A stretch of DNA of 64,000 bases. Origin: Thiohalocapsa marina (GTDB taxonomy: Bacteria > Pseudomonadota > Gammaproteobacteria > Chromatiales > Chromatiaceae). Of this stretch, positions 1-9,515 are shown piece by piece. The stretch covers positions 1-64,000 of the forward strand of contig NZ_VWXX01000008.1 in assembly GCF_008632335.1 (NCBI RefSeq), written 5' to 3'. The first letter of the stretch is position 1. Each line of letters begins with the position of its first letter. The position numbers were made by a program, and so were the translations under genes. The notes below the pieces were generated by a model. The model made no database searches. It was not told the origin of the DNA and saw nothing but the letters and a program-made list of their open reading frames with translations.

Positions 1-12
1 GTTGTGGCCTGT

Positions 13-37
13 GGCGGATGCGCTTCGCTTATCCGCC
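13..37. repeat. Short inverted repeat at the left edge
   Basis: GGCGGAT at 13-19 pairs with ATCCGCC at 31-37 around an 11-base centre that is itself partly self-complementary. Short palindromes of this look recur between genes in many proteobacterial genomes. It lies beyond the stop of the RND permease. I see no second copy in this window, so calling it a dispersed repeat is inference. Confidence 0.5.
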
Positions 38-73
38 CTACCGTGCATCCGTGTAGGTTATTTCTGAATCGTG

Positions 74-92
74 CCTAAGCGGTTTCCTTAGG
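74..92 (-). terminator. Possible hairpin at the end of the RND operon
   Basis: CCTAAG at 74-79 and CTTAGG at 87-92 form a six-pair stem that overlaps the TAA stop of the minus-strand permease. No U tract follows on the minus strand, so intrinsic termination is doubtful. Confidence 0.3.
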
Positions 93-3000
93 TGTCGCGC
101 GCGCCGAAGCGCCGGTAGAGGATCGGCAGCAGGATCAAGGTCAGCGCCGTTGCTGTGACCAGTCCGCCGATGACCACGATGGCCAGCGGACGCTGGATCT
201 CCGAGCCCGGCCCGGTGGAGAACAGCAAGGGCACCAGCCCGAAGGCGGCGATATTCGCGGTCATCAGCACGGGTCGCAGGCGGCGGCGCGCGCCTTCCAC
301 CACGACCTCGTCCATGGGGCGCCCGAGGGCGCGCAGCTGGTTGAAATAGGTCACCATGACCACGCCGTTGAGCACGGCGATGCCGAGCAGGGCGATGAAG
401 CCCACCGAGGCCGGCACCGACAGGTACTCCCCGGTGATGGCCAGACCGAAGACCCCGCCGATGAGGGCGAAGGGGATGTTGGACAACACCAGCACGGCCT
501 GGCTCACCGAGCGGAAGGTGGAGAACAGCACCAGAAAGATCAGCCCAAGCGCGATCGGTACCACCAGGGCCAGCCGGGCGGCGGCGCGCTGCTGGTTCTC
601 GAATTGACCACCCCATTCCAGCCAGTAGCCGGTGGGGAGGTCGACCTCAGTGCTGACCAGGCGGCGCGCCTCCTCGACAAAGCCCACCAGGTCGCGTCCG
701 TCCACATTGGCGATGACCACCGCCATCTGGTTGCCGCGCTCGCGCGTCAATGCGACGGGCCCCTCGATGCGCTCCACACGCACGAGATTGCTCAGCGGCA
801 CGACGCGTCCATCAGCCAATGCCAGCTGCAGCCCGGTGAAACGCGCCGGCGAATTGCGCTGCTCCTCGGCACCACGGATGACCAGCGGCCGGCGCTTGCC
901 CTCCAGATAAACGGTGCCGATGGTGATTCCCTCGACCTGCGCACGTAGCAGGCCTGCCAGCGCGTCGGCATCGATGCCGAGGCGGCCGGCCTCCAGCGGA
1001 TCGATGACAAGATTCAGATACTGGGCGCCCTCGTTGCGCGGCGTATAGACGTCCCGTGCGCCGCTGATCCCCTCCAGCACGGCCACGACCCGCTCGGCGG
1101 TCTGGTTCAGCCGGTCCTGGTCGGTGCCGAAGATCTTCACCGCCAGATCGCCGCGCACCCCGGTCAGCATCTCCGAGACGCGCATCTCGATGGGCTGGGT
1201 GAAGGCGTAGTCCACGCCGGGAAAACGCTCCAGCACCTGTCGGATGGACGCGATCAGCGCATCCTTGGTGGCAAAGCGCCATTGCTCCCGGGGCTTGAGC
1301 ACCAGGAAGCTGTCCGTCTGGTTGAGCCCCATCGGGTCCAGGCCCAGTTCGTCCGAGCCGGTGCGGGCGATGATGGCCGCGATCTCCGGCACCTCCGCCA
1401 GCAGCGCCCGCTGGACGCGCTGGTCGATGGCAATGGACTCGGCCAGATTGATCGACGGCAGCTTTTCCAACTGCACGATCAGATCACCCTCGTCCATGGT
1501 CGGCATGAAGCTCTTGCCGATCTGGGTATAGACCGCGCCGGCGCTGATCAGCAGCGCCAGGGCCGCGCCGATCACCAGCGGCTCGCGGCGCAGCGCCCAG
1601 CCGAGCACGGGCATGTAGATACGGGTCAGCTGGCGCGGCAGCCAGGGCTCATGATGACCGCCGCCGGCGCCGAGCAGGTAGGAGGCAAGGACCGGGATCA
1701 CCGTCAGCGACAACAGCAGCGAGCTGGCCAGTGCGAAGACGATGGTCAGCGCCACTGGCACGAACAGCTTGCCCTCCAGCCCTTGCAGCGTCAGCAGTGG
1801 CAGGAAGACGATGATGATGATGGCGATGCCAGAGGTGACCGGTACAGCCACCTCGCGCGCGGCCCGATAGATCAGGTGCAGTCGCGGCAGCCGTCCGCCC
1901 GCGGCGCCCCGGCCAAGCTGGGTAACGATGTTCTCCACCACCACCACAGCGGCATCCACCAGCATGCCGATGGCAATGGCCAGACCGCCCAGGGACATCA
2001 GGTTGGCCGAGAGACCGAACTGACGCATGAGGATGAAGGTGGCCAATGCGGACAATGGCAGGATCAGGGCAACGGTGAGCGCGGCGCGCAGATCGCCCAG
2101 GAACACCACCAGCAGCACCAGCACCAGCACCGTTGCTTCGATCAATGCCTTGGAGACGGTATGCACGGCCTTGTCCACCAGCACGCCGCGGTCGTAGAAG
2201 ACATCGATATGCACGCCTTCGGGCAGGCTCGGTGCGAGCGCGTCGAGCTTGGCCTGGACCGCCTTGACCAGGGTGCGGGCATTGGCCCCGCGCAGCCCCA
2301 GCACCAGACCCTCCACCGCCTCTCCCTGGCCATTGCGGGTCACCGCGCCGTAGCGGGTGAGGGCCGACAGACGGACATCGGCAACATCGGCCACGCGGAT
2401 CGGCTGGCTGGGCTCGCCGCCGACGACGATGGCGCCGATGTCGTCCAGCGTCTGGATGGCGCCCTCGCTGCGCACCAGCAGCACCTCCTCGCCCGCGTCC
2501 AGGCGTCCGGCGCCGTCATTGCGGTTGTTGGCCGCGATGGCTGCGTGCAGGACGTCGAAGCGAATACCGCGCGCCGCCATGCGGACGTTGTCGGGCACGA
2601 CCTCGAAGGTGGTCACGAAGCCACCCAGAGAATTGACCTCGGCGACCCCCGGCACCGAACGCAGCGCAGGGCGGATGGTCCAGTCGAGCAAATCTCGGCG
2701 CTCAGCGAGCGTGAGATCGCCGCCTTCGATGCTGAACATGAACATCTCCCCAAGCGGCGTGGTCATGGGGGCGATGCCACCCTCCAGCCCCTCGGGCAGA
2801 TCGGCCCAGATGGCATTCAGCCGCTCGGCCACCTGCTGGCGCGCCCAGTAGATGTCGGTCCCTTCGGCAAAATCCACGGTGATGTCGGTCAGGGCATACT
2901 TGGCCACCGAGCGCAGCATGGTCTGCCGCGGAATGCCGAGCATCTCGACCTCGATGCGACTGGTGATGCGGGCGGCCACCTCCTCCGGCGTCATACCCGG

Positions 3001-3159
3001 CGCCTTGACGATCACCTTGACCTGCGTGGTCGAGACATCCGGAAAGGCATCGATGGGCGTCTGCTGGAAGGCATTCCAGCCGCCGCCGACGAGCAGCACC
3101 ACCGCCAGCAGCATCAGCAGCCGTTGGGTGAGCGCGAACTGGATCAGGCGCGCAAGCAT
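88..3159 (-). CDS. Heavy-metal efflux RND permease, CusA/CzcA family
   Basis: Inner-membrane proton-driven pump of 1023 residues, the usual length of the HME-RND family. The N terminus has the first transmembrane helix followed by the PIDAFPDVS segment typical of CusA/CzcA. The helix-4 region reads IGMLVDAAVVVVEN, which keeps the central Asp and the Glu but lacks the extra Asp of the CzcA DFG motif. That is closer to CusA-like monovalent-metal pumps, but the ion cannot be fixed from sequence. The GXXXX proton-relay and porter domains appear intact with no frameshift. It is the last gene of a three-gene operon: its ATG overlaps the adaptor stop by one base (TGATG). No metal-sensing regulator is next to the operon. 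Confidence 0.93.
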   Translation of the reverse strand: MLARLIQFALTQRLLMLLAVVLLVGGGWNAFQQTPIDAFPDVSTTQVKVIVKAPGMTPEEVAARITSRIEVEMLGIPRQTMLRSVAKYALTDITVDFAEGTDIYWARQQVAERLNAIWADLPEGLEGGIAPMTTPLGEMFMFSIEGGDLTLAERRDLLDWTIRPALRSVPGVAEVNSLGGFVTTFEVVPDNVRMAARGIRFDVLHAAIAANNRNDGAGRLDAGEEVLLVRSEGAIQTLDDIGAIVVGGEPSQPIRVADVADVRLSALTRYGAVTRNGQGEAVEGLVLGLRGANARTLVKAVQAKLDALAPSLPEGVHIDVFYDRGVLVDKAVHTVSKALIEATVLVLVLLVVFLGDLRAALTVALILPLSALATFILMRQFGLSANLMSLGGLAIAIGMLVDAAVVVVENIVTQLGRGAAGGRLPRLHLIYRAAREVAVPVTSGIAIIIIVFLPLLTLQGLEGKLFVPVALTIVFALASSLLLSLTVIPVLASYLLGAGGGHHEPWLPRQLTRIYMPVLGWALRREPLVIGAALALLISAGAVYTQIGKSFMPTMDEGDLIVQLEKLPSINLAESIAIDQRVQRALLAEVPEIAAIIARTGSDELGLDPMGLNQTDSFLVLKPREQWRFATKDALIASIRQVLERFPGVDYAFTQPIEMRVSEMLTGVRGDLAVKIFGTDQDRLNQTAERVVAVLEGISGARDVYTPRNEGAQYLNLVIDPLEAGRLGIDADALAGLLRAQVEGITIGTVYLEGKRRPLVIRGAEEQRNSPARFTGLQLALADGRVVPLSNLVRVERIEGPVALTRERGNQMAVVIANVDGRDLVGFVEEARRLVSTEVDLPTGYWLEWGGQFENQQRAAARLALVVPIALGLIFLVLFSTFRSVSQAVLVLSNIPFALIGGVFGLAITGEYLSVPASVGFIALLGIAVLNGVVMVTYFNQLRALGRPMDEVVVEGARRRLRPVLMTANIAAFGLVPLLFSTGPGSEIQRPLAIVVIGGLVTATALTLILLPILYRRFGARDT

Positions 3160-4310
3160 CAGTCACCTCCGGATGTGGTACCGGCACCGGTTCCGGTCTC
3201 TGTGCCGGTCTCGGTTTGCCCGGGGGCCTGCAGCCAGGCGGCCTTGAGGGCAACGATGCCGCTGACCGCCAGCCGATCGCTGGCGCTCAAGGGCCCGCTG
3301 ACCAGCGCAGTCTGTTCTTCCTCGCTGAGGAGCTCCACCTCACGGGCCTCGAACGCGCCCTCACGCGCAACGAAGACGACACTTTGCTCACCCTGACGCG
3401 CCAGGGCGGCGGCGGGCACACGCCAGCCGCTGTGGTCGGCCACGGCCGCCAACTGCACCTCCACGAACTGGCCCGGCCGCAGCTGTTCGGCCCCGGCGCG
3501 CACCTCTGCGATCACGGTCACGCCCTGGTCCTGTCCGTGGACCAAGCGACCAACGGTGACAACTGCACCCATCACATCGAATCTGGGCAGCACCACCCGG
3601 CTGCCGACATCGATGCCCGCCAGCTGAGCGACCGGAACATGTACCTGCAACCAGAGTGGCTCCAGCTGGGCAAGCCGATACAGCGGCTCGGCAATTTCCA
3701 CGGACTGTCCAGTGCTCACCAACTGTTCCAGCACCACAGCATCCATGGGCGCATGGATCGGTAGCAGACTGCTGAGCCGTCGCTCCCGGGTCAGCGTCTC
3801 GATATCGCGCGGATCCAGGCCGATGAGTTCCAGGCGTTGTCGACGCTGTTCCAGCAGCATCGCCAGTTCGCGCTGCCTGGCCGCCGTCTCCAGCAGGCGG
3901 CGCTCGGCGATCACCCCTTCCTGATGCAACTGGCGGTCACGGGCAAGCTCGCCGTCGGCGAGTTCGAACCGGATCAGGGTCTCCAGATAGGCACTCTGGC
4001 CTTCCAGCAGACCGGGGCTGCGCAGTTCCGCCAGCACTTGGCCTGCGCTCACCCGCTCGCCCTCTGCCACCAGCAGGCTCTCCAGTACCCCGCTCTGCGC
4101 GGCCGCAACCACCCGCATCTGTCGATTGGGCACCTGCACCTCGGCGGGGTAGCGGGACGACAGCGTCTCGCTGGCGGCCACCGGTGGCGCCAGCACGATG
4201 CCGAAGGCGCGCTGCTGTTCGGCGTCGAATGCAATCAGGTCGCCTGCCCGGGCGGTACCGGACAGGAGCGGAATCAGCACGGCGAGTGCGTAGATCAACG
4301 GATGGCTCAT
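3159..4310 (-). CDS. RND efflux periplasmic adaptor (membrane-fusion protein)
   Basis: A 383-residue adaptor that should link the permease to the outer-membrane factor. An N-terminal signal sequence is followed by a lipoyl-like half motif, a helical hairpin rich in Glu, Arg and Leu (about residues 95-165), and the beta-barrel and membrane-proximal domains. The C terminus ends in a low-complexity Gly/Thr/Glu tail (GQTETGTETG and onward) that comes from short GC-rich DNA repeats and looks dispensable. No His-rich or Met-rich metal-binding extension like that of CusB is visible. Its ATG overlaps the stop of the TolC-like gene by four bases, so the three genes are very probably translationally coupled. 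Confidence 0.9.
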   Translation of the reverse strand: MSHPLIYALAVLIPLLSGTARAGDLIAFDAEQQRAFGIVLAPPVAASETLSSRYPAEVQVPNRQMRVVAAAQSGVLESLLVAEGERVSAGQVLAELRSPGLLEGQSAYLETLIRFELADGELARDRQLHQEGVIAERRLLETAARQRELAMLLEQRRQRLELIGLDPRDIETLTRERRLSSLLPIHAPMDAVVLEQLVSTGQSVEIAEPLYRLAQLEPLWLQVHVPVAQLAGIDVGSRVVLPRFDVMGAVVTVGRLVHGQDQGVTVIAEVRAGAEQLRPGQFVEVQLAAVADHSGWRVPAAALARQGEQSVVFVAREGAFEAREVELLSEEEQTALVSGPLSASDRLAVSGIVALKAAWLQAPGQTETGTETGTGAGTTSGGD

Positions 4311-5566
4311 TGCGGAATGACTCCCAGGGCTTGATTGAGTCTGGCCTGCGCACGGCCGCGCTCAAGGCGACTCAGCTCCAGCGCGATGCCGGCCTCTCGC
4401 GCACGCTCCTCGGCGCGCAATAGACTGGTCAGATCGGTCTCTCCCAGATCGAATGCGCGCCGCACCAGGCCCAGGGCCTCCTGCGCCAGCGCGTGGCGCT
4501 GCTCGGCCACGGCCAGGGCCGCGTCAGCGCCCTGCCGCTCGAGTCGGGCCAGCGCCAGGGAGCGCTCGGCCTCCAGTTGCACCTGATGTCGCTGGGTCGA
4601 TCGCTCGGTGTAGGCGCGTTCGGCGGCGGCCAGTTCCGGAGCCGACTGCGCCGCCAGGCCGAAGGGGATGTTGATCTCCATCTGCACCATGTTCTGGATG
4701 TCGCCACCGCGCTGGTCCTGGGCGCGCTTGCCGCCAAGGCTCAGCACCGGGTGACCGACGCGGTCGCGCTGCGCCCGATCACGCTCGGCGCGGGCCAACA
4801 CCAGGGCACCCTCGGCATCGCCGAGCAGGGGGTGATCCGCCGGCAGCGATCCGGCATTGCCCACCGGCTCGAGCAGGGGGGCCGGCAGCGCGGTTCGCCC
4901 GGTGAGCTGTGCATACCGGGCCATCGCATCCTGTGCCTCCAACGAGGCGGCCTGCCGCTCGGCCTCGCGCTCCAGGGCATCCTGGCGGGCGAGCAACAGG
5001 TCGACCCGCGGCAGTTCACCGGCTTCGACACGCGTCGCCACGTTATCTTGCAGGGCCTGCGCGGTCTTGAGCGCCTGCTCGGTCTGACGCAGTCGCCCCA
5101 GCGCAAGGGCTGCGCTCCAGGCTACCTCGCGCACGCGTCCAGCCATCTCCCAGCGCAGCAAACGGTCCAGGGCATCGGCCTGTCCGCCCAGCGCTGCGGC
5201 AATCTCCCGACGCACGCCGCGCTGCCCGGGCATCCATAACGGCAGGTCCACCATCGCCTCCCATTCATAGGCGCCGGTGTCATCCGTGAGTTGGTCGGAC
5301 AGATACTTGAGGCGCAGGCTTGGATCTTCCGCCACCAGACTTTCTGCATGGCGGCGCACGGCCTGGCCCTCGCCGCGGATGGCGGCGACACGGGCCTGCT
5401 CCGCTGCACGGGACAACGCGGCGGAGACGTCCTCGCCAAGGGTGACGGCAGTGGCCGGCGGAACGGCCAGCGGGAGCGCCAGACCGAGGGCAAGACTGAG
5501 GACAAGACGGGGTGCCGATCGGCGCCCCTGGATCCGGCTTGCGGGAGATGACGAATGACTGTTCAT
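4307..5566 (-). CDS. TolC-family outer-membrane efflux protein
   Basis: First gene of the metal RND operon, predicted outer-membrane channel. The start at 5566 is chosen because it gives a protein of 419 residues opening with a clear signal peptide (basic residues, then LVLSLALGLALPLAVPPATA). A longer open frame to 5722 has no such justification. The body is alpha-helical and rich in Ala, Arg and Glu with two internally similar halves, as in the TolC/CzcC family. The sequence is closer to CzcC-like proteins than to E. coli TolC in length. Confidence 0.85.
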   Translation of the reverse strand: MNSHSSSPASRIQGRRSAPRLVLSLALGLALPLAVPPATAVTLGEDVSAALSRAAEQARVAAIRGEGQAVRRHAESLVAEDPSLRLKYLSDQLTDDTGAYEWEAMVDLPLWMPGQRGVRREIAAALGGQADALDRLLRWEMAGRVREVAWSAALALGRLRQTEQALKTAQALQDNVATRVEAGELPRVDLLLARQDALEREAERQAASLEAQDAMARYAQLTGRTALPAPLLEPVGNAGSLPADHPLLGDAEGALVLARAERDRAQRDRVGHPVLSLGGKRAQDQRGGDIQNMVQMEINIPFGLAAQSAPELAAAERAYTERSTQRHQVQLEAERSLALARLERQGADAALAVAEQRHALAQEALGLVRRAFDLGETDLTSLLRAEERAREAGIALELSRLERGRAQARLNQALGVIPQ

Positions 5567-5712
5567 GCGGTGTATTGTGCTTGTCGCATCCTGACCAATC
5601 GCTGACAACGCCCGACAGGCTCCGGTCAGCGCCTGGGGGCTAGGCTGTGCCCCGGTCGCGATCCGACGCGGTGCAGCGACCGACCACCTACACTGAATGC
5701 GAGGAGCCTGCC

Positions 5713-6342
5713 ATGACAGCACACGCCACCGATGTCACCCGTAGCCCCACCGGGGCGTCGCAGCAAACAACCTCCGCTGCGGAGGCCCAGGTCTGGGACC
5801 CCCTGGTGCGGGTCTTCCACTGGAGCCTGGCCGCGGCCTTCGCCGTCGCCTTCATCGTCGAGGACCATCTGCTCGGCGTGCATGTCTGGGCCGGCTACCT
5901 GATGCTCGCACTGATCGCCGTCCGGCTGGTCTGGGGTCTGGTGGGCACGCGGCACGCGCGCTTCAGCGACTTCGTGCGCGGACCGCGCCAGGTGCTCGCC
6001 TACCTGCGGGATGCCGTCCGATTCCAGGCGCCGCGCCACCTGGGACACAATCCCGCCGGCGGGGCCATGATCGTGCTGCTGCTGGTGGTGATCACGGCAA
6101 CGGGCGTCAGCGGCCTGGCGTTGTACGGCGCCGAGGAACTCGCAGGTCCGCTGGCGTCGCTGATGCAAGGCCTGCCGGCGGACTGGGGACACGCCCTGGA
6201 AGAGGTGCACGAGTCCCTGGCCAACCTCGCCCTGGGACTGATTGCCCTGCACCTGCTCGGCGTGGCGGTCTCCAGCCTGAGCCACCGGGAAAACCTGGTG
6301 CGCGCGATGCTGACCGGCCGCAAGCGCAGCGCACACCTGTAA
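5713..6342 (+). CDS. Cytochrome b561-like di-haem membrane protein
   Basis: A 209-residue integral membrane electron carrier. Four hydrophobic helices are visible, with conserved His residues in FHWSL near residue 35, in the second helix (HVWAGYL), and in the last helices (EEVHESLANL and LIALHLLGV) that could ligate two b haems. The ATG at 5713 is preferred because GAGGAG lies about six bases upstream. The open frame extends to 5647 without an added domain. It is divergent from the metal efflux operon and followed 44 bases later by the EF-hand gene, an arrangement that suggests a linked redox or metal-stress role (inference). Confidence 0.85.
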   Translation: MTAHATDVTRSPTGASQQTTSAAEAQVWDPLVRVFHWSLAAAFAVAFIVEDHLLGVHVWAGYLMLALIAVRLVWGLVGTRHARFSDFVRGPRQVLAYLRDAVRFQAPRHLGHNPAGGAMIVLLLVVITATGVSGLALYGAEELAGPLASLMQGLPADWGHALEEVHESLANLALGLIALHLLGVAVSSLSHRENLVRAMLTGRKRSAHL

Positions 6343-6386
6343 GCACGCGCCACGGCGCCAGCCTTGCATCCAACGGGAGATGACCT

Positions 6387-6740
6387 GTGAAAACGACCCG
6401 ACCGAACCCGACCCACCGCCCATCCGCACTGCTGCTCGCCGTGGTCGGATGTCTCGCCGCCGCTCACACCGCCCTCGCCCAGCCCGGCGGAGGACGCGGC
6501 CCCATGGGCTTTGCAAACTTCGATCGGAATGCCGACGGCGTCATCACCGAGCAGGAGTTCCAGCAGGCACGGGCCGAGCGCATCGCAGAACGCTCGCAAC
6601 AGGGTTACCGCATGCGTAACCTGGCCGCCGCGCCACCGTTCACCGACCTGGATCTGGACGCCGACGGAGAGTTGAGCCCGCAGGAGTTCGCCGATGCCCA
6701 GGCCCGACATCGGCAACGAATGATGCGCCCGCCCCGGTAG
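6387..6740 (+). CDS. Secreted EF-hand calcium-binding domain protein
   Basis: A small 117-residue exported protein. A signal peptide (basic N terminus, then LLLAVVGCLAAAHTALA) precedes a Gly-rich stretch and two EF-hand loops, DRNADGVITEQEF and DLDADGELSPQEF, both with the expected Asp/Asn/Glu ligands. The ending is basic (RHRQRMMRPPR). Such proteins are often found beside cytochrome b and metal-efflux genes. The ligand could be calcium or another divalent metal. The function is not known from sequence. Confidence 0.85.
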   Translation: MKTTRPNPTHRPSALLLAVVGCLAAAHTALAQPGGGRGPMGFANFDRNADGVITEQEFQQARAERIAERSQQGYRMRNLAAAPPFTDLDLDADGELSPQEFADAQARHRQRMMRPPR

Positions 6741-6779
6741 TTACGGCCATGCGCCTACGTGACTGCAGCCGCCCGCAGC

Positions 6780-6808
6780 TTGACCGGCCCGGCTTAAGGC
6801 TGTATTTT
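6780..6808 (+). promoter_or_regulatory. Sigma-70 promoter for rpmB-rpmG
   Basis: TTGACC at 6780-6785 and TATTTT at 6803-6808 are separated by 17 bases, a near-consensus sigma-70 arrangement about 155 bases before rpmB. Confidence 0.6.
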
Positions 6809-6962
6809 AGGCGGTCTTGTTTCGGCTGGGCGTAGCCGTATGCCCGCCTCCCCGGCCGAACAGTCAGACGCATCAGGCCCCGGGGCCGTTCGTTCGATTT
6901 CCTGACACATCGGGCCGCCGATTCCACGGCGGTCTTGCAGTTTTCTCTTGAGGAGAGGGGCC

Positions 6963-7199
6963 ATGTCGAAAGTCTGCCAGGTGACGGGCAAGCGTCCGAT
7001 CACCGGAAACAACGTCTCGCACGCGCACAACAAAACGCGTCGTCGCTTCCTGCCCAACCTGCACTACCACCGCTTCTGGGTGGAGAGCGAAAAGCGCTGG
7101 GTCCGCCTTCGGGTCTCCACCAAGGGCATGCGCATCATCGACAAGAACGGCATCGACTCGGTGCTGTCGGACCTTCGCGCCCGCGGCGAGAAGTTCTGA
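6963..7199 (+). CDS. rpmB: 50S ribosomal protein L28
   Basis: A 78-residue large-subunit protein, the same length as E. coli L28. The start at 6963 gives the canonical opening [12 protein letters not shown] and has a strong ribosome binding site (GAGGAGAGG) just upstream. An upstream in-frame start at 6948 would add five residues and lies within that binding site. rpmG follows after 28 bases, the conserved rpmB-rpmG pair. Confidence 0.98.
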   Translation: MSKVCQVTGKRPITGNNVSHAHNKTRRRFLPNLHYHRFWVESEKRWVRLRVSTKGMRIIDKNGIDSVLSDLRARGEKF

Positions 7200-7227
7200 G
7201 TCCAGGCACCCCTTCGGAGAACACACC

Positions 7228-7395
7228 ATGGCTAAGGCAGCACGCGAAAAGATCCGCCTGAACTCCAGCGCGGGTACCGGTCACTTCTACACCACGACCA
7301 AGAACAAGCGGAATCAGCCGGGCAAGATGGAGATGAAGAAATTCGATCCCGTCGTCCGTCAGCACGTGATGTACAAGGAAGGCAAGATCAAATAA
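7228..7395 (+). CDS. rpmG: 50S ribosomal protein L33
   Basis: A 55-residue protein opening [20 protein letters not shown] and ending MYKEGKIK, matching L33 in length and composition. The Cys residues found in zinc-binding L33 paralogues are absent, so this is the zinc-independent form. It is co-transcribed with rpmB and followed by an intrinsic terminator. Confidence 0.97.
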   Translation: MAKAAREKIRLNSSAGTGHFYTTTKNKRNQPGKMEMKKFDPVVRQHVMYKEGKIK

Positions 7396-7443
7396 TGATC
7401 CTGCCTGCCGGTTGCGCCCCGCGTACCGGAAGCAGTCTTCCTG

Positions 7444-7466
7444 AAACCCGCCTCGGCGGGTTTTTT
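7444..7466 (+). terminator. Intrinsic terminator after rpmG
   Basis: AAACCCGCC-TC-GGCGGGTTT followed by a T run (7461-7466). It is a compact GC stem with a strong U tract on the plus strand. It may also stop the converging hydantoinase-type transcript. Confidence 0.9.
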
Positions 7467-7484
7467 CATGGGTCGAGATCCCAG

Positions 7485-9515
7485 TCAGTCATCCGACAGG
7501 GCCAGCGGATCATCGCCCCGCCACAGGTGCAGGTTGCTGGCGCGATCCCGCAGCAACTCCCAGCCGGGGGCCAGCCAGGTGGTGGCCACGGGATCCAGAA
7601 CGATGGCCGGGCCGTGCAGCTGGGCGCCGACCGGCAACGCGCTCCGCGACAGCACGGGCACAGGCGCCTCGCAGCCGAAGACCTGAGTGGTCTCTGCGGT
7701 CGGTCGCTTTCCCTCCGAAAGCGGCTCTGAATTGGATGCAGACTCCAGCTCCTCCACCTCCGGCAGCATCACCGCCGGCGCCGGCGCGGTGAGGCGCACC
7801 CGCAGGTTCACCAGCTCCACCGGCAGGTCCAGGTCGTGCCCGTAGCGCTCGCGATGCAGCCGACGAAAGGCATCCGCCGCTGCTGCGCCACCCTGCCAGG
7901 GCACGTTCAGCGTGCAGGACTGGCCCCGATAGCGGAGGTCCAGGCTTTCTTCCCGCGTGATGCTTCCGGCTGTCACGCCTTCGGCGCCCAGGGCCGCCGC
8001 GCCTTCATCGCCGAGTTCGCGCAGGGCCGCGGCGATCTCCGCATCGCTACGCCGGGCCAGTTCGCCGAGCCAGGTACGGGTCAGCAGCCGTCCTGGCGGC
8101 GTCACCAGCATGCCCAGCGCCGACAGCACCCCCGCCCGCTCCGGCACCAGCGCTCGGGTCATGCCCAGGGCGTCGGCCAGGGCGCACACGTGCAGCCCCC
8201 CTGCCCCGCCGAAGGAACACAGATGGCTATCGCGCGGGTCCAGCCCCCGTTGCACCGAGATCACCCGCAGTGCACGTGTCATGTGCTCGTTGGCCAGATC
8301 GATGATGCCCAGGGCCGCCTGCTCCGCCGACAATCCCATGCGCCGACCGAGCCCGGACAGCGCGTCGCGGGCGGCGGCTAGGTCCAGTTGCATGCGCCCG
8401 CCGAGGAAGGCCGCTGCACGCAGCCGCCCCAGCACCAGGTTGGCATCCGTGACCGTGGGTTCGCGACCACCCTTGCCGTAGCAGACCGGGCCCGGGTCGG
8501 CACCGGCGGACTCCGGCCCTACCAGCAGCGCGCCGCCGGCATCCAGCCGCGCGATCGAGCCGCCCCCGGCGCCGATGGTGTGCATGTCCACCATGGGCAC
8601 GGCCACCGGGTAGCCAGCGATGCGTCCCTCGGTGGTCAGGTGCGGTGCCCCGTCCACCAGGGCCACATCCGTCGAGGTGCCGCCCATGTCGAAGCTGAGC
8701 AGGCGCCGGATGCCGGCACCGCGGCCGACGAAGCCGGCACCGGCGAGCCCGCCCGCGGGCCCGGACAGCAACAGTCGCACCGCCTGGCGGGCGGTCTGCC
8801 CGGCGGCGACGGCCTCGCCGCTGGACTGCATCACCGACAGCCGTGCATCCGGCAGTTGCGCCTGCAGCCGACGGATGTAACCGCCCACCAGCGGCCCGAG
8901 CCGCGCATTCAGCCAGGTGGCGATGCCGCGCTCGTACTCCCCCAGCAATGGCAAGACCTCGGACGAGCGCGAGACGAACAGCGACGACGGCAGCGCCTCG
9001 GCGATGGCCCGCTCGGCGCTGTCGTCGATGAAGGAAAACAGCAAGTTGATCGCCACGGCCTCGGGACCGCGGGCAGCGACGACACGACCCAGCGCGTCCA
9101 GGTCCGCCGCCGTCAGCGGCTCCACCAGCGTGCCGTCAGCGGCCAGCCGACCGCCGGTCTCGACGCAGTCCGCCGCGGGCACCGGCGGCGGCCGGTCCTG
9201 GGGCTGCAAGGCATACAGCTCCGCGCGGGCCTGGCGACCGATGGCCAGCAGGTCGGCCAGCCCGCGATTGGCGACATACAGCGTCCGCGCCCCCTTGCCC
9301 TCCAGCACGGCGTTCGTTGCCACGGTGGAGCCATGCACCACCTGCAATGGCGTCCCGGTATCAGCCAGCGACAACCCCAGGTCGGCGATGCCCTGCAGGA
9401 TGGCGCGCTCCGGCGCCTGCGGTGTCGACAGCACCTTGTGCACGCGCATGCGCCCGTCCTGCCAGAGCACGAAGTCAGTGAAGGTGCCGCCGGTGTCGAT
9501 GCCAAGCCGTATCAT
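7485..9515 (-). CDS. Hydantoinase/oxoprolinase family protein, HyuA-like subunit
   Basis: A 676-residue ATP-dependent amidohydrolase-type subunit. The N-terminal ASKHA-like nucleotide site shows GIDTGGTFTDF, and a second glycine-rich phosphate loop appears as FDMGGTSTDVALV around residue 275. The start at 9515 gives the usual opening MIRLGIDTGG; frames extend to 9569 without homology. HyuA proteins normally pair with a HyuB subunit to hydrolyse 5-oxoproline, hydantoins or act in acetone carboxylation, but no HyuB gene is present in the window. The substrate is therefore unknown. Confidence 0.85.
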   Translation of the reverse strand: MIRLGIDTGGTFTDFVLWQDGRMRVHKVLSTPQAPERAILQGIADLGLSLADTGTPLQVVHGSTVATNAVLEGKGARTLYVANRGLADLLAIGRQARAELYALQPQDRPPPVPAADCVETGGRLAADGTLVEPLTAADLDALGRVVAARGPEAVAINLLFSFIDDSAERAIAEALPSSLFVSRSSEVLPLLGEYERGIATWLNARLGPLVGGYIRRLQAQLPDARLSVMQSSGEAVAAGQTARQAVRLLLSGPAGGLAGAGFVGRGAGIRRLLSFDMGGTSTDVALVDGAPHLTTEGRIAGYPVAVPMVDMHTIGAGGGSIARLDAGGALLVGPESAGADPGPVCYGKGGREPTVTDANLVLGRLRAAAFLGGRMQLDLAAARDALSGLGRRMGLSAEQAALGIIDLANEHMTRALRVISVQRGLDPRDSHLCSFGGAGGLHVCALADALGMTRALVPERAGVLSALGMLVTPPGRLLTRTWLGELARRSDAEIAAALRELGDEGAAALGAEGVTAGSITREESLDLRYRGQSCTLNVPWQGGAAAADAFRRLHRERYGHDLDLPVELVNLRVRLTAPAPAVMLPEVEELESASNSEPLSEGKRPTAETTQVFGCEAPVPVLSRSALPVGAQLHGPAIVLDPVATTWLAPGWELLRDRASNLHLWRGDDPLALSDD

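Noticed and set aside
1282-3396. 704-residue plus-strand open frame opposite the RND permease
   Set aside because: His/Gln-rich shadow of the GC-rich coding sequence on the other strand; no family features.
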